A DNA stretch of 36,095 bases from Ruminococcus sp. (GCA_024697545.1 JAILFN010000002.1:1-36095), one strand, 5' to 3'; positions 1-7,765 are shown, counted from the first letter of the stretch. Program-made: numbers and translations. The notes: generated from the sequence alone by a model not told the origin.

Positions 1-141
1 GTACCATTTCAGCGCCCAGTTGGTGCCCTGGAACTCGACCTTATACACGGTACCCTGACCGCCGCTGCCGATGACGCCAAGAACCTTAGCCTTGCCGCCG
101 TATTCCATTTCTACTTCCTGACCGATCTTTAGTTCTGTCAT
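1..141 (-). CDS. Ser/Thr protein kinase, N-terminal fragment (cut by window edge)
   Basis: This is the first 47 codons of a Hanks-type Ser/Thr protein kinase; the rest lies outside the window. The translated N-terminus carries the glycine-rich ATP-binding loop GSGGQGTVYKV (residues 25-35) followed by ALKWY, whose lysine (residue 45) matches the invariant ATP-orienting Lys of subdomain II. Two starts are possible. The ATG at 150-148 overlaps the upstream gene's TGA (ATGA), but it sits directly on the GAGGAAGG ribosome-binding site. The ATG at 141-139 has about 9 bases of spacing and is preferred. The gene is coupled to the zinc-ribbon/LRR gene upstream, so the two products probably work together. 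The kinase call is firm for the part seen; its substrate and whether it is membrane-bound cannot be judged. Confidence 0.8.
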   Translation of the reverse strand, partial: MTELKIGQEVEMEYGGKAKVLGVIGSGGQGTVYKVEFQGTNWALKWY

Positions 142-146
142 GCGGC

Positions 147-1208
147 TCATCCTTCCTCGGTGATGCGGGCTGTGAGCTCAGCGCCCTTGCTCACTGTTTC
201 TACGTTTATTTTGTTCTTGATGCAGAACTTGTGTACATAAGAGTGCTCGAAGCAGCGTATAGTGAGTTCGGGGCATTCCCAGAATGCGTTGGGTTCTATG
301 TACTTGACGCTTTCGGGCAGGAACAGTTTGCGTAGCTTTGTGCAGCCGCAGAACGCCTGTGCGCCTATGCTGCTGACGGTGTCGGGCAGCTCGACTACTT
401 CAAGATTCTCGCAGAATGAGAATGTGTCGTCGTCTATTTCAAGAACGCCCGCGGGTATCTTTATTACTGCGAGCTTTACGCACTGATTGAATGCGCCGCG
501 CTGTATCTTCCTCAGCGAAGGCGGCAGGTCGATGCCTTTAAGACGCTTGCACTCGGAGAATGCGTAATCGCCTATCGCCATCATGGTGGAAGGCAGGGTT
601 ATGGTCTTCATTCTTCCGAAGCTGTTGAAGGTGAAGTTGTCTATCTTTGTGAAGCCTTCCGCGATAGATACCGTTCCCGCAAGTCTGTAACGGGCAGCGT
701 CCACGGGTCTGAATACCTTGCTGTCGATCTTCAGGTTCTTCGTGGGGCTCTCTTCGGGCTTTTTGGATTCTTCCTTTTCGACAGCAGCTTCCTCTTCGGG
801 CTCTTCGAGTTCATATTCCCAGCCGAGCATAAAGCAGAAGCAGGCTATTATAAATTCCGAAGCCTCGAATGTGACATAGCACTCGCTGAGGATACAGCTG
901 CGTGTCCTCATAACAGCGATGTTCGGGTCGGATTCCGCAAGCATGAACTTGGCAGCACCCGCGAGAAGTGCATTGATTATCAGTCTGCGTTCTCTATCAT
1001 ATTCGGGCAGGTAGTCCTTGACGAGCGAGATGAATCTGTGTATATCGTCAATGACCTCTTCGCCGTGATCATCTATTATCTCTTTCATTTTCTGCTGAAT
1101 CACAACAGCATTTTCAAAGCCTTCTATTTCCAGCGCAGCAAGAGTACCGCAATTGGGGCAGTTTCTTACGCCGGAGTCAAGCTCAGCACCGCATTTAACG
1201 CACTGCAT
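147..1208 (-). CDS. Zinc-ribbon protein with BspA-type leucine-rich repeats
   Basis: The 353-residue product starts with a four-cysteine zinc ribbon (C3, C6, C17, C20; CxxC...CxxC). A helical region of about 110 residues follows, then a Glu/Lys/Pro-rich linker (about residues 138-160). The C-terminal half (about 175-335) is made of repeated units such as IGDYAFSECKRLKGIDLP and IGAQAFCGCTKLRKLFLP, typical of BspA-like (LRR_5) repeats. There is no signal peptide, so it is probably cytoplasmic. I chose the ATG at 1208 because GGAGAG lies 6 bases upstream; two earlier in-frame ATGs lack a site. It overlaps the kinase gene by up to 4 bases, suggesting co-translation. LRR_5 repeats usually serve in protein binding, so it may be a scaffold or substrate for the kinase; that is inference. 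Confidence 0.8.
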   Translation of the reverse strand: MQCVKCGAELDSGVRNCPNCGTLAALEIEGFENAVVIQQKMKEIIDDHGEEVIDDIHRFISLVKDYLPEYDRERRLIINALLAGAAKFMLAESDPNIAVMRTRSCILSECYVTFEASEFIIACFCFMLGWEYELEEPEEEAAVEKEESKKPEESPTKNLKIDSKVFRPVDAARYRLAGTVSIAEGFTKIDNFTFNSFGRMKTITLPSTMMAIGDYAFSECKRLKGIDLPPSLRKIQRGAFNQCVKLAVIKIPAGVLEIDDDTFSFCENLEVVELPDTVSSIGAQAFCGCTKLRKLFLPESVKYIEPNAFWECPELTIRCFEHSYVHKFCIKNKINVETVSKGAELTARITEEG

Positions 1209-1284
1209 TTTCAACTCTCCTATCATGGTGATATTATACAAAAATCATATAGACCAAACTCCTATTTTGCCTACATATACATAT

Positions 1285-1313
1285 AGTATACCATTGTTTT
1301 TAATAAATGTCAA
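1285..1313 (-). promoter_or_regulatory. Sigma-A promoter for the zinc-ribbon/LRR-kinase operon
   Basis: Read on the minus strand, TTGACA (1313-1308) is followed by a 17-base spacer and TATACT (1290-1285), ending 76 bases before the chosen ATG. Confidence 0.8.
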
Positions 1314-1600
1314 GAGAATAAGGACTAAAAAAATAAATATTTTGCAACAATTGTTAAATCATTTTCAATTTGTTTGAACTGCATGATGATATATGCCTGA
1401 AAGTTCACTTTTACCGCTGTCGGCGTGCCGATGTTCTGTCGTATAAAACGCACCGTCCCGACAGCCGGGAATCGTTGTGAGATTGATGCCTGTCCCTCGC
1501 ATTCATCATTATCCGCCCGACAAAAATTCAGAAAAACTACCAAAGTATGTGCTGAATTACAATGAATGAATATACAACTATACGAAAATACTCGAAAAGT
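1314..1600. other. Intergenic region without a supported gene
   Basis: This stretch lies between divergent promoters. A 72-codon minus-strand open frame (1325-1543) has no ribosome-binding site and no recognisable domain. A possible stem pairs GCTGTCGG (1416-1423) with CCGACAGC (1458-1465), and CCCGGCTGTCGGG on the minus strand can fold on itself. The central part is richer in G+C than its AT-rich flanks, so it might be a degraded gene or a structured RNA, but nothing here proves either. Confidence 0.3.
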
Positions 1601-1601
1601 A

Positions 1602-1630
1602 TTGATATTTGAACCAAAATCTATTATAAT
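1602..1630 (+). promoter_or_regulatory. Sigma-A promoter for the Spo0A-like gene
   Basis: TTGATA (1602-1607), a 17-base spacer and a perfect TATAAT (1625-1630). The ribosome-binding site AGGGGAG (1664-1670) lies 10 bases before the ATG at 1681. Confidence 0.8.
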
Positions 1631-1680
1631 TTTTTCTGTTGAAAACTTATAGAAAAATATAATAGGGGAGTATTAGTTTT

Positions 1681-2424
1681 ATGAAACGAATGAGGGTATT
1701 ATTTCTGGCAGAAGAAAGCATGAGCAAGGTCGCAGGGGAACTTTACAGCTCGGGGCTTATTGAAGTGATGAAATGCAGCGAAGGCGTAATGGGGCTTTTG
1801 TCAACGGTCTTTGTTTACGATCCTCACGCTGTCGTTATCGCGGCGGGAAGCGGCTCGAAAACCGATGACAAAGAGGTCATGCCGATGATAGCGGCTCTGA
1901 AAAAGACGCGCAAGAGATTAAAGGTGTTCCTTGTTGCGATGGGTACTTTCAAGACAGATGTTCCGCTGCCCGAGGGTGTGAGCATCATCAGACACTTTTC
2001 TACAAGACAAACGGCTGAGGAGATACTGATCAAAATGTATACCGATGAAGACCTCTCGGGTACGTTGAGCTTCGGCTCGAGTGTCGGTGAAGAGGTCTAT
2101 GCGGTGCTTGAAGAGCTCGGCATAACCGCAAAATACAGCGGTCAGCCCTATATGGTAGATGCCCTTAAAGCGCTGCTGGGCGGCGAGATAAACCCGGGGT
2201 GCAGCCTGTCAAAAAGCGTTTATCCGATGATCGCGGAAAAATACAAGATCTCTCCCGAAAACGCCGCAAGGTCGATAAGACGCACGATAGTCAGATCCTG
2301 GGCGAACATTGACCCTGACATAAAGAACAAGTATTTCGGAATACTTTACGACGGCAGAAAGAATCCGGGCAACCGCGAATATCTTATGATCGTATATGAT
2401 AAACTGAAAAGAATTGAGATGTAA
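1681..2424 (+). CDS. Spo0A C-terminal-domain protein with degenerate receiver
   Basis: The C-terminal part of this 247-residue protein (about 138-245) matches the Spo0A DNA-binding fold: LEELGITAKYSGQPYMVDAL, then KSVYPMIAEKYKISPENAAR, SIRRTIVRSW and a closing NPGNREYLMIVYDKL that parallels the PTNSEFIA region of Spo0A. The N-terminal 125 residues alternate strands and helices like a response-regulator receiver, but the phospho-acceptor Asp after strand 3 is replaced (VVIAAGSGS) and the first acidic pair is only partly kept (AEES). It is therefore probably a phosphorylation-independent or ligand-responsive transcription factor that recognises 0A-box-like sites. It stands alone with its own promoter and terminator. 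True Spo0A would have a canonical DD/D/K receiver, so I do not name it spo0A. The DNA-binding domain is confident; the pseudo-receiver is an inference from alignment by eye. Confidence 0.75.
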   Translation: MKRMRVLFLAEESMSKVAGELYSSGLIEVMKCSEGVMGLLSTVFVYDPHAVVIAAGSGSKTDDKEVMPMIAALKKTRKRLKVFLVAMGTFKTDVPLPEGVSIIRHFSTRQTAEEILIKMYTDEDLSGTLSFGSSVGEEVYAVLEELGITAKYSGQPYMVDALKALLGGEINPGCSLSKSVYPMIAEKYKISPENAARSIRRTIVRSWANIDPDIKNKYFGILYDGRKNPGNREYLMIVYDKLKRIEM

Positions 2425-2431
2425 AAAAATA

Positions 2432-2474
2432 GATCCGGAGCCCGACTGTGAAATGTCCGCCTCCGGATCTTTTT
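2432..2474. terminator. Bidirectional terminator between convergent genes
   Basis: GATCCGGAG (2432-2440) pairs with CTCCGGATC (2461-2469), followed by T5 on the plus strand. An A-run at 2423-2430 gives U-rich tails for the minus-strand transcript too. It lies between the Spo0A-like gene and the convergent diguanylate cyclase gene. Confidence 0.85.
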
Positions 2475-2477
2475 GCT

Positions 2478-3992
2478 TCAGGAATGATTGATGACCTTTT
2501 CGTTGTTCCATGCGTAGCCGTTGCGCCCGTTCTCCTTTACCCTGTAAAGTGCGGTATCGGCGCTGCGCTCCAGCACTTTCAGCTCAATGCCGTCATCGGG
2601 GAAGAATGCACCGCCGCAGCTGAATGTTATTTTCAGATCATCGGGGCTTTTTTTCTCTCCGGGGATTATCGCCGAAGCCATCTTGCTCAGCTGACCTATC
2701 CTTATGCTTACAGTCTCCTTGTTGAGACCCTTGACGAATACCGTGAACTCATCGCCGCCGTAACGTGCGATGTAAGCCTTTTCGCCGAACAGCTCGTTCA
2801 GGGCATTTGTGAATTCCTTCAGCACCTTGTCGCCTGCCGCGTGTCCGTATCGGTCGTTCACCTGCTTGAAATGATCGACGTCGATGAACAGCAGCGCACC
2901 CTGTTTTCGCTGTGTGGTCTTCAGGTGTTCCTCGGCTTCTCTGTCAAAGGCGAGTCTGTTCAGTGCGCCCGTGAGCGGGTCGTGGGTCGAAAGGCTTTCA
3001 AGAACCGCACGCTCGCGCAGAGAACGCTTCCTCACCAGCACGAACAGAAGCGTGGTGGCAGCCATCATGACAACGATGAATATAAGCACCGTAGTCCTGA
3101 ATCCCAGCATCGTCTTTGAAAGGCTGCTGCTCGGCATCCTTACTACCAGATACCAGCCGTGCATATAGTCTATCTTTGAGAACACCTGTGTGTACCTCAC
3201 ATTGCCGATGCCGTAGACGACAGCCGCGGATCTCTCGCCGTTTGCCATCTTGCTCTTCCATTTGTCATAGCGGCTGATATCTCTGTCGTTTATATCCCCG
3301 AAGGTGAGCAGGGCGTTGTTCCAGCTGCCGATAAGATAGCTGTTGCTGCCCGCGCACTGTATTATGTTGTCACTGTCGGCATTCATGAGCCATATGTCTG
3401 TCTTTGAGCCTATCGAATCGGAGTACGCCATGTTCTGTATCTCCGCAAGGGGATAGGTCATGAACAGATATCCGTCGCTGCCGTCGGGGAAGGTCATGTC
3501 TACGAACATCGTGAATACCGTCTCGCCCGTTTTGCTGAAACGGTAAGGCGGGGATATGGATATGGGATCGGCTTGCTTTGCGAGCTTCAGCATATCCCAT
3601 TTTTCAAATTCCCGCTTCTCCGACTCGGAAGCGTATATGCTGCCGCTGCTGTCTATCAGCCCCATGCTTAGTATCTCGGGCTTGCGGTCGGCGCATTTTT
3701 TCAGCGGATCGTAGAGACTCTCGCTGCTTCTGATATCCTGCGCGGAAAGCACTGCCGAAACGTCCTCTGCCGAAAGCGTCATGTACCTTATCGAATTGTT
3801 CATCTTTTCGGTGACAAGGCCGCATATCTCGCCGGTCAGCTGTTTGTCATGCTTTTTGATGAGCGAATTGAACACCGTGATGACCAGCGCCATTCCTATA
3901 AGATATATAAACAGGTACATCATCAAAGACGTGACAAACGATGAATTGTCTTTTTCTTTTTTCTTTCTTGCGGTCTTCATAGTTTCTGTCAT
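2478..3992 (-). CDS. Membrane diguanylate cyclase with extracytoplasmic sensor domain
   Basis: This 504-residue protein converts two GTP into the second messenger c-di-GMP. A basic N-terminus (RKKKEK) precedes a first membrane helix (about 20-43). A sensor region of about 250 residues outside the membrane has the length and layout of a dCache domain. A second membrane helix (about 300-320) is followed by a GGDEF domain with the intact active-site motif RYGGDEF (GGDEF at 412-416). The RxxD inhibitory site normally just upstream is absent (GEKAYIA in its place), so product inhibition through it is unlikely. No EAL or HD-GYP domain is fused. The start lies 2 bases after the stop of the binding-protein gene, pointing to one mRNA and a shared pathway. 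The ATG at 3980 is an alternative start with better spacing from GAGG. Confidence 0.88.
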   Translation of the reverse strand: MTETMKTARKKKEKDNSSFVTSLMMYLFIYLIGMALVITVFNSLIKKHDKQLTGEICGLVTEKMNNSIRYMTLSAEDVSAVLSAQDIRSSESLYDPLKKCADRKPEILSMGLIDSSGSIYASESEKREFEKWDMLKLAKQADPISISPPYRFSKTGETVFTMFVDMTFPDGSDGYLFMTYPLAEIQNMAYSDSIGSKTDIWLMNADSDNIIQCAGSNSYLIGSWNNALLTFGDINDRDISRYDKWKSKMANGERSAAVVYGIGNVRYTQVFSKIDYMHGWYLVVRMPSSSLSKTMLGFRTTVLIFIVVMMAATTLLFVLVRKRSLRERAVLESLSTHDPLTGALNRLAFDREAEEHLKTTQRKQGALLFIDVDHFKQVNDRYGHAAGDKVLKEFTNALNELFGEKAYIARYGGDEFTVFVKGLNKETVSIRIGQLSKMASAIIPGEKKSPDDLKITFSCGGAFFPDDGIELKVLERSADTALYRVKENGRNGYAWNNEKVINHS

Positions 3993-3994
3993 CC

Positions 3995-5032
3995 TCAGCT
4001 TTGTTTGAGCAGTTCCTGTACTTCGGGGTCGTTTATGGTATCCTCGTTGACCACCATTACGCCCGTGTCCACAAATTTTTCTTCAACGGTATCGCCGTTT
4101 AGGAGCTTCATGGCTTTTTCGACGCCGATATAGCTCATCTGATACTGCCGCTGCAGCATCGTCGAAGCATCGTATTCCTCTGATGCTATAAGTTTCGCCA
4201 TTTCCTCTGAATAGTCGAAGCCGACTACCGTGATGTCGGTTAGACCTTTCTTCATTACGACTTTTGCAAAGCCTGCCGTCGAACCGTTGTTAGTCCCGAA
4301 CACGCCCTTTATCTTTTCCCTGTGATCTTCTATCAGGTCTTCGGCGATGTCTACGGCAACCTCGGCGTCGCTTTCGTTGCAGCGGATATCCTTGACGACC
4401 GTCCAGTCGGGAGGTGCATTTTCCGTCCAGTATTGCAAAAATCCCGCAAGCCGTTCGCTTATCGTCTGAGAAGAACGTGCGCCGACCTGTATTGCCACCT
4501 CGGCTTCCTCGGTCTCGGGTATGCCGCGCTCTCTGAACCTTGTGAGCATCTCCTCAGCAGCCTTCTGCCCCGCGATGAGGTTGTCTGTCATATAGCATAT
4601 GTCATAGCTTTTCGTGTTGGCGATGGTGTCTACGAATATCATCTTTATGCCGTCAGAGTATACCTCGTCTACTTTCCCCGCGAGCATGACCGAATCGTTC
4701 GGTGCCATGATAACGGCATCGGCACCTGCGCTGCGGGCTTCGTCCAGAAGGCGTTCCTGTGACTTCCAGTCGTTTTCGGTGTAGCTGCCGCTGTAATACA
4801 CGTTGCAGTCAAAGTCGATGCCGCCCTGCTTCGCGCCGTTTATCACTACCTGCCAGTAGCTGCTGTCAAGGTTTTTCACTATGAGGTATATGTTCTTCCG
4901 TCCTTCCTTTATCTCGGTAAGTGCCGCAAAGGGCGGAGCCTCGGGAGCTTTGTAGTCGTTCTTTTTGAAGGTACAGCCGGTGAGAAGCAAAGCCAGCGCG
5001 GCTGTCACGCAGAGTATCCTGTTTTTCATCAC
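3995..5032 (-). CDS. Sugar-binding lipoprotein (periplasmic-binding-protein type 1 fold)
   Basis: The 345-residue product is a surface lipoprotein: a short basic start and hydrophobic stretch end in the lipobox LLTGC (lipidated Cys20). The mature part resembles ribose/galactose-binding proteins of the Peripla_BP_4 group, with IYLIVKNLDSSYWQVVINGA, the ADAVIMAPND segment, and GVFGTNNGSTAGFAKVV before ITVVGFDY. No ABC permease or ATPase gene adjoins; the next gene is a membrane diguanylate cyclase. It therefore more likely presents a bound sugar or other small ligand to the cyclase's sensor domain than feeds transport. GTG (5032) is chosen because GGAGG lies 8 bases upstream; the ATG at 5029 is nearly as good. 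The fold is confident; ligand and partner are inferred. Confidence 0.85.
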   Translation of the reverse strand: MMKNRILCVTAALALLLTGCTFKKNDYKAPEAPPFAALTEIKEGRKNIYLIVKNLDSSYWQVVINGAKQGGIDFDCNVYYSGSYTENDWKSQERLLDEARSAGADAVIMAPNDSVMLAGKVDEVYSDGIKMIFVDTIANTKSYDICYMTDNLIAGQKAAEEMLTRFRERGIPETEEAEVAIQVGARSSQTISERLAGFLQYWTENAPPDWTVVKDIRCNESDAEVAVDIAEDLIEDHREKIKGVFGTNNGSTAGFAKVVMKKGLTDITVVGFDYSEEMAKLIASEEYDASTMLQRQYQMSYIGVEKAMKLLNGDTVEEKFVDTGVMVVNEDTINDPEVQELLKQS

Positions 5033-5068
5033 AAGGCGTTCCTCCTTCTAAATCTTTTATACATTTTT

Positions 5069-5097
5069 ATTATAACATTTATTAATAAAAAATGCAA
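5069..5097 (-). promoter_or_regulatory. Sigma-A promoter for the binding-protein/cyclase operon
   Basis: On the minus strand, TTGCAT (5097-5092), a 17-base spacer and TATAAT (5074-5069) lie in very AT-rich DNA, about 36 bases before the start codon. Confidence 0.8.
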
Positions 5098-5171
5098 CCC
5101 TTTTAATAAAAAAATTCTCAAAAAATGCAAATTTTTGTGCATAACGCATTTCGGGAGTTTTGGCATAGTAT

Positions 5172-5204
5172 AAAAAAGCAGACCGCCGGAAAATGACGGT
5201 CTGC
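5172..5204 (-). terminator. Terminator of ackA
   Basis: Read on the minus strand, GCAGACCG (5204-5197) pairs with CGGTCTGC (5185-5178) and is followed by T6. It begins 21 bases after the ackA stop. Confidence 0.88.
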
Positions 5205-5225
5205 AAATCATGCTGTTAAGCCTTA

Positions 5226-6425
5226 TCAGCCCTTGCTCACGAGAGCGAGGGTGTCTCTTGCGATGAGCAGCTCTTCGTTGGTGGGAACTACCCATACCTC
5301 TACCTTGCTGTCGTCGGTGGAGATCTTCTTGTTCTCGCCGCGGGTCTTGTTGCGCTCAGGGTCGATCTTGATGCCCATGAACTCAAGTCCTTCGCAGGAA
5401 TTGGCTCTTGTGGGAGCGTCGTTCTCGCCGATACCGCCTGTGAAGAGTATAGCGTCAACGCCACCCATAGCAGCAGCATACGCACCGATGTATCTCTTGA
5501 TCTCGTAAGCGAACTTCTCGTTTACGATAGCAGCTCTCTCGTTGCCCTGAGCGGCAGCAGCGCAGATGTCGCGGTTGTCGGAGGAAACGCCCGAGATGCC
5601 GAGGAAGCCCGACTGCTTGTTCATGTAAGCGGTCATCTGATCGTGGTCAAAGCCGTGCTTCTTTGCAACGTACTCAACAGCGGAGGGGTCAACAGCGCCG
5701 CAGCGTGTGCCCATGGTAAGACCGTCGAGGGGGGTGAAGCCCATAGAGGTATCTACCGACTTGCCGCCGTCAACAGCGGTGATGGAAGAACCGTTGCCAA
5801 GGTGACAGGAAATGATCTTGAGATCCTTGATATCCTTGCCCATGAGTCTTGCGAGCTCAGCGGAAACAAAGCGGTGGCTGGTGCCGTGGAAGCCGTACTT
5901 TCTTACATGGTAGTTCTCATAGTCCTCGTAAGGCAGACCGAACAGATAAGCCTTCTTCGGCATGGTGGAATGGAAAGCGGTGTCGAACACGACTACCTGG
6001 GGAACGCCCTCGGGAAGAACAGCCTTGCAGGCACGGAGCGCGAGAGCGTGGGGATGGTTGTGTACGGGAGCCAGCTCAGCAAGCGCGTCTATCTTGTCGA
6101 TGACCTCGTCATCAACGATGCAGGTCTCCTTGAACTGCTCGCCGCCGTGTACGATCCTGTGGCCTACGGCAGAGATCTCGCTCATGGAGTCGATGACCTT
6201 TGCATCGCCTGTGGTAAGTACCTCAACGAGCTTTTCAAAAGCCTCGGTGTGGGTGGGGAAATCGCAATCGGCTTCAAAGCGTCTGCCGTCGCCGGTCTTG
6301 TGGGAGATATGTCCGCCGATACCGATGCGGTCGGCGTTGCCCTTTGCGATGACCGCTTCATTGGTCATATCGAGCAGCTGGTACTTCAACGAGGAAGAGC
6401 CTGCGTTTACAACTAAGATCTTCAT
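5226..6425 (-). CDS. ackA: Acetate kinase
   Basis: This enzyme makes ATP and acetate from acetyl phosphate and ADP (reversibly), the last step of acetate fermentation in the cytoplasm. At 399 residues it has the family's usual length. The N-terminus MKILVVNAGSSSLKYQLL is the first phosphate-binding motif of the ASKHA fold, followed by VFDTAFHSTMP, KYGFHGTSHRFV, TMGTRCGAVDPSAV and the adenosine motif LFTGGIGEN, all characteristic of AckA. A good ribosome-binding site (AAAGGA) precedes the ATG. No pta gene lies beside it within this window; the neighbour is the divergent tmcAL, whose enzyme also uses acetate. Transcription ends at the hairpin at 5172-5204, so ackA appears to be monocistronic here. 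The product call is very secure. Confidence 0.98.
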   Translation of the reverse strand: MKILVVNAGSSSLKYQLLDMTNEAVIAKGNADRIGIGGHISHKTGDGRRFEADCDFPTHTEAFEKLVEVLTTGDAKVIDSMSEISAVGHRIVHGGEQFKETCIVDDEVIDKIDALAELAPVHNHPHALALRACKAVLPEGVPQVVVFDTAFHSTMPKKAYLFGLPYEDYENYHVRKYGFHGTSHRFVSAELARLMGKDIKDLKIISCHLGNGSSITAVDGGKSVDTSMGFTPLDGLTMGTRCGAVDPSAVEYVAKKHGFDHDQMTAYMNKQSGFLGISGVSSDNRDICAAAAQGNERAAIVNEKFAYEIKRYIGAYAAAMGGVDAILFTGGIGENDAPTRANSCEGLEFMGIKIDPERNKTRGENKKISTDDSKVEVWVVPTNEELLIARDTLALVSKG

Positions 6426-6456
6426 GTGTGTTTCGTCCTTTCAAATTTGATTCCCT

Positions 6457-6479
6457 GTATCGCAAAGCATGAGCGATAC
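6457..6479 (-). promoter_or_regulatory. Inverted repeat in the ackA upstream region
   Basis: GTATCGC (6457-6463) is repeated inverted as GCGATAC (6473-6479) with a 9-base gap, about 32 bases upstream of the ackA ATG and directly against the -35 of the divergent tmcAL promoter. It could be an operator for either gene or a hairpin in the ackA leader. I see no clear ackA -10/-35 pair. Confidence 0.4.
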
Positions 6480-6508
6480 TTGACAAATGCGTAAAAATCA
6501 CATACAAT
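6480..6508 (+). promoter_or_regulatory. Sigma-A promoter for tmcAL
   Basis: Consensus TTGACA (6480-6485), a 17-base spacer and TACAAT (6503-6508), 72 bases before the TTG start codon. Confidence 0.8.
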
Positions 6509-6580
6509 ATATATTATAACAACATATTGCCTTTTTTTCAAGGCTGTAACAGAAATTTTACAAAAGGGGAGTGCAGGTCA

Positions 6581-7705
6581 TTGCTGACAGCGGGTATCGT
6601 AGCCGAGTTCAATCCTTTCCACGAAGGTCATAAGTATTTGATACAGCAGGCGCGTGAACGCGGGGCGACGCATATCGTCTGCTGCATGAGCGGTGCTGCC
6701 GTGCAGCGCGGAGAGCTTGCCATAACCGACAAGCACACCCGTGCCGCCATGGCAATAGACGGCGGTGCCGATCTTGTAGTTGAGCTGCCCGCACCCTTTT
6801 CCTGCTCGTCGGCGGAGTTCTTTGCAAAATATGCAGTGCGTTCTCTGACAGAGCTGGGGATAGATACCCTTGCTTTCGGCAGTGAGTACGATGACAAGGC
6901 TCTGCTTTACAAAGCTGCGGAAGCCGCACTTTCGCTGCCCGATACCGATGAGGTGAGAGCTTTTCTGGAGCAGGGAATGACCTACCCCGCCGCCGTTGCC
7001 GCAGCTGCAAGGAAACTTGCGGGAGATGATGTTGCCGATCTGCTTTCAAGCCCTAACAGCACTCTTGCGGTCACATATATCAACGCGCTTGCTTCTGCAC
7101 CGCAGGTGGATATCATGCCTGTAAAACGCATAGGTGCCGCACATGATTCCGATTCCGCAGACGATTTGCCGAGCGGTATGGAGCTTCGCCGCCGTATGCT
7201 TTCGGGAGAGCTGAAGGCGGACTTTGCTCCCATAGACCCCACCGCGGCGGAGGCTGTTATATATTATAGTATCCTGACTGCCGACAAGCCGCGCATTATG
7301 CAGCTGCCCGAACTCGGCGCACCGCTTGCAGACCGCATGATAAAGCTTTCAGCCGCTCCGCCGCCTGCTTTGGAGGATTTCCTCATATCCGTCAAGAACA
7401 AAAGCTGTACCCTCGCACGGCTGCGGCGTTCGGCTCTGCACCTTGCCATCGGCGTTGAAGGGGCTGCCGACCTGATACCCGAGCCGCCGCATATCCGCAT
7501 ACTCGCGATGAACAGCCGCGGCAGGGAAGTGCTCTCCGCCGCCGACCCGCACATACCCGTCTCCGCTTCGCTCAAAAAGCTTGAGGAAAGCTCCCCCCGT
7601 GCAGCACGGATCATCGGGCTTGAAAACCGCGCGGTAAAGCTCCAGCAGATATGCACGGGCTGCTTCGTCAACGAGTACACCCGCAAATTTCAGCCGCAAA
7701 AGTGA
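6581..7705 (+). CDS. tmcAL: tRNA(Met) cytidine acetate ligase
   Basis: The 374-residue product belongs to the YlbM/TmcAL nucleotidyltransferase family, which uses ATP and free acetate to form N4-acetylcytidine at the wobble base of elongator tRNA(Met). Near the N-terminus GIVAEFNPFHEGH gives the HxGH nucleotide-binding motif, followed by MSGAAVQRGE, GGADLVVELP and GIDTLAFGSE, all family hallmarks. I place the start at the TTG at 6581: AGGGGAG lies 9 bases upstream, and this gives the family-typical N-terminus immediately before the first strand. An upstream in-frame ATG at 6527 would add 18 residues unlike the family. The gene is divergent from ackA, whose enzyme produces acetate. The family is confident; the biochemical role rests on the characterised B. 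subtilis homologue. Confidence 0.92.
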   Translation: MLTAGIVAEFNPFHEGHKYLIQQARERGATHIVCCMSGAAVQRGELAITDKHTRAAMAIDGGADLVVELPAPFSCSSAEFFAKYAVRSLTELGIDTLAFGSEYDDKALLYKAAEAALSLPDTDEVRAFLEQGMTYPAAVAAAARKLAGDDVADLLSSPNSTLAVTYINALASAPQVDIMPVKRIGAAHDSDSADDLPSGMELRRRMLSGELKADFAPIDPTAAEAVIYYSILTADKPRIMQLPELGAPLADRMIKLSAAPPPALEDFLISVKNKSCTLARLRRSALHLAIGVEGAADLIPEPPHIRILAMNSRGREVLSAADPHIPVSASLKKLEESSPRAARIIGLENRAVKLQQICTGCFVNEYTRKFQPQK

Positions 7706-7722
7706 AAAAATTGTTAAAAGAC

Positions 7723-7751
7723 TTGCAATTTCCAAAAGAGTGTGTTATACT
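7723..7751 (+). promoter_or_regulatory. Sigma-A promoter for tRNA-Gly
   Basis: TTGCAA (7723-7728), a 17-base spacer and TATACT (7746-7751), ending 14 bases before the tRNA. Confidence 0.75.
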
Positions 7752-7765
7752 TGAATAGTAGCTTT

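Noticed and set aside
1681-2424. Calling this gene spo0A and the organism a spore former
   Set aside because: The receiver lacks the phosphorylation site and no other sporulation gene is present in the window.
3995-5032. Component of a sugar ABC importer
   Set aside because: No permease or sugar ATPase gene adjoins; the neighbouring gene codes for a diguanylate cyclase. Use by a transporter encoded elsewhere cannot be excluded.
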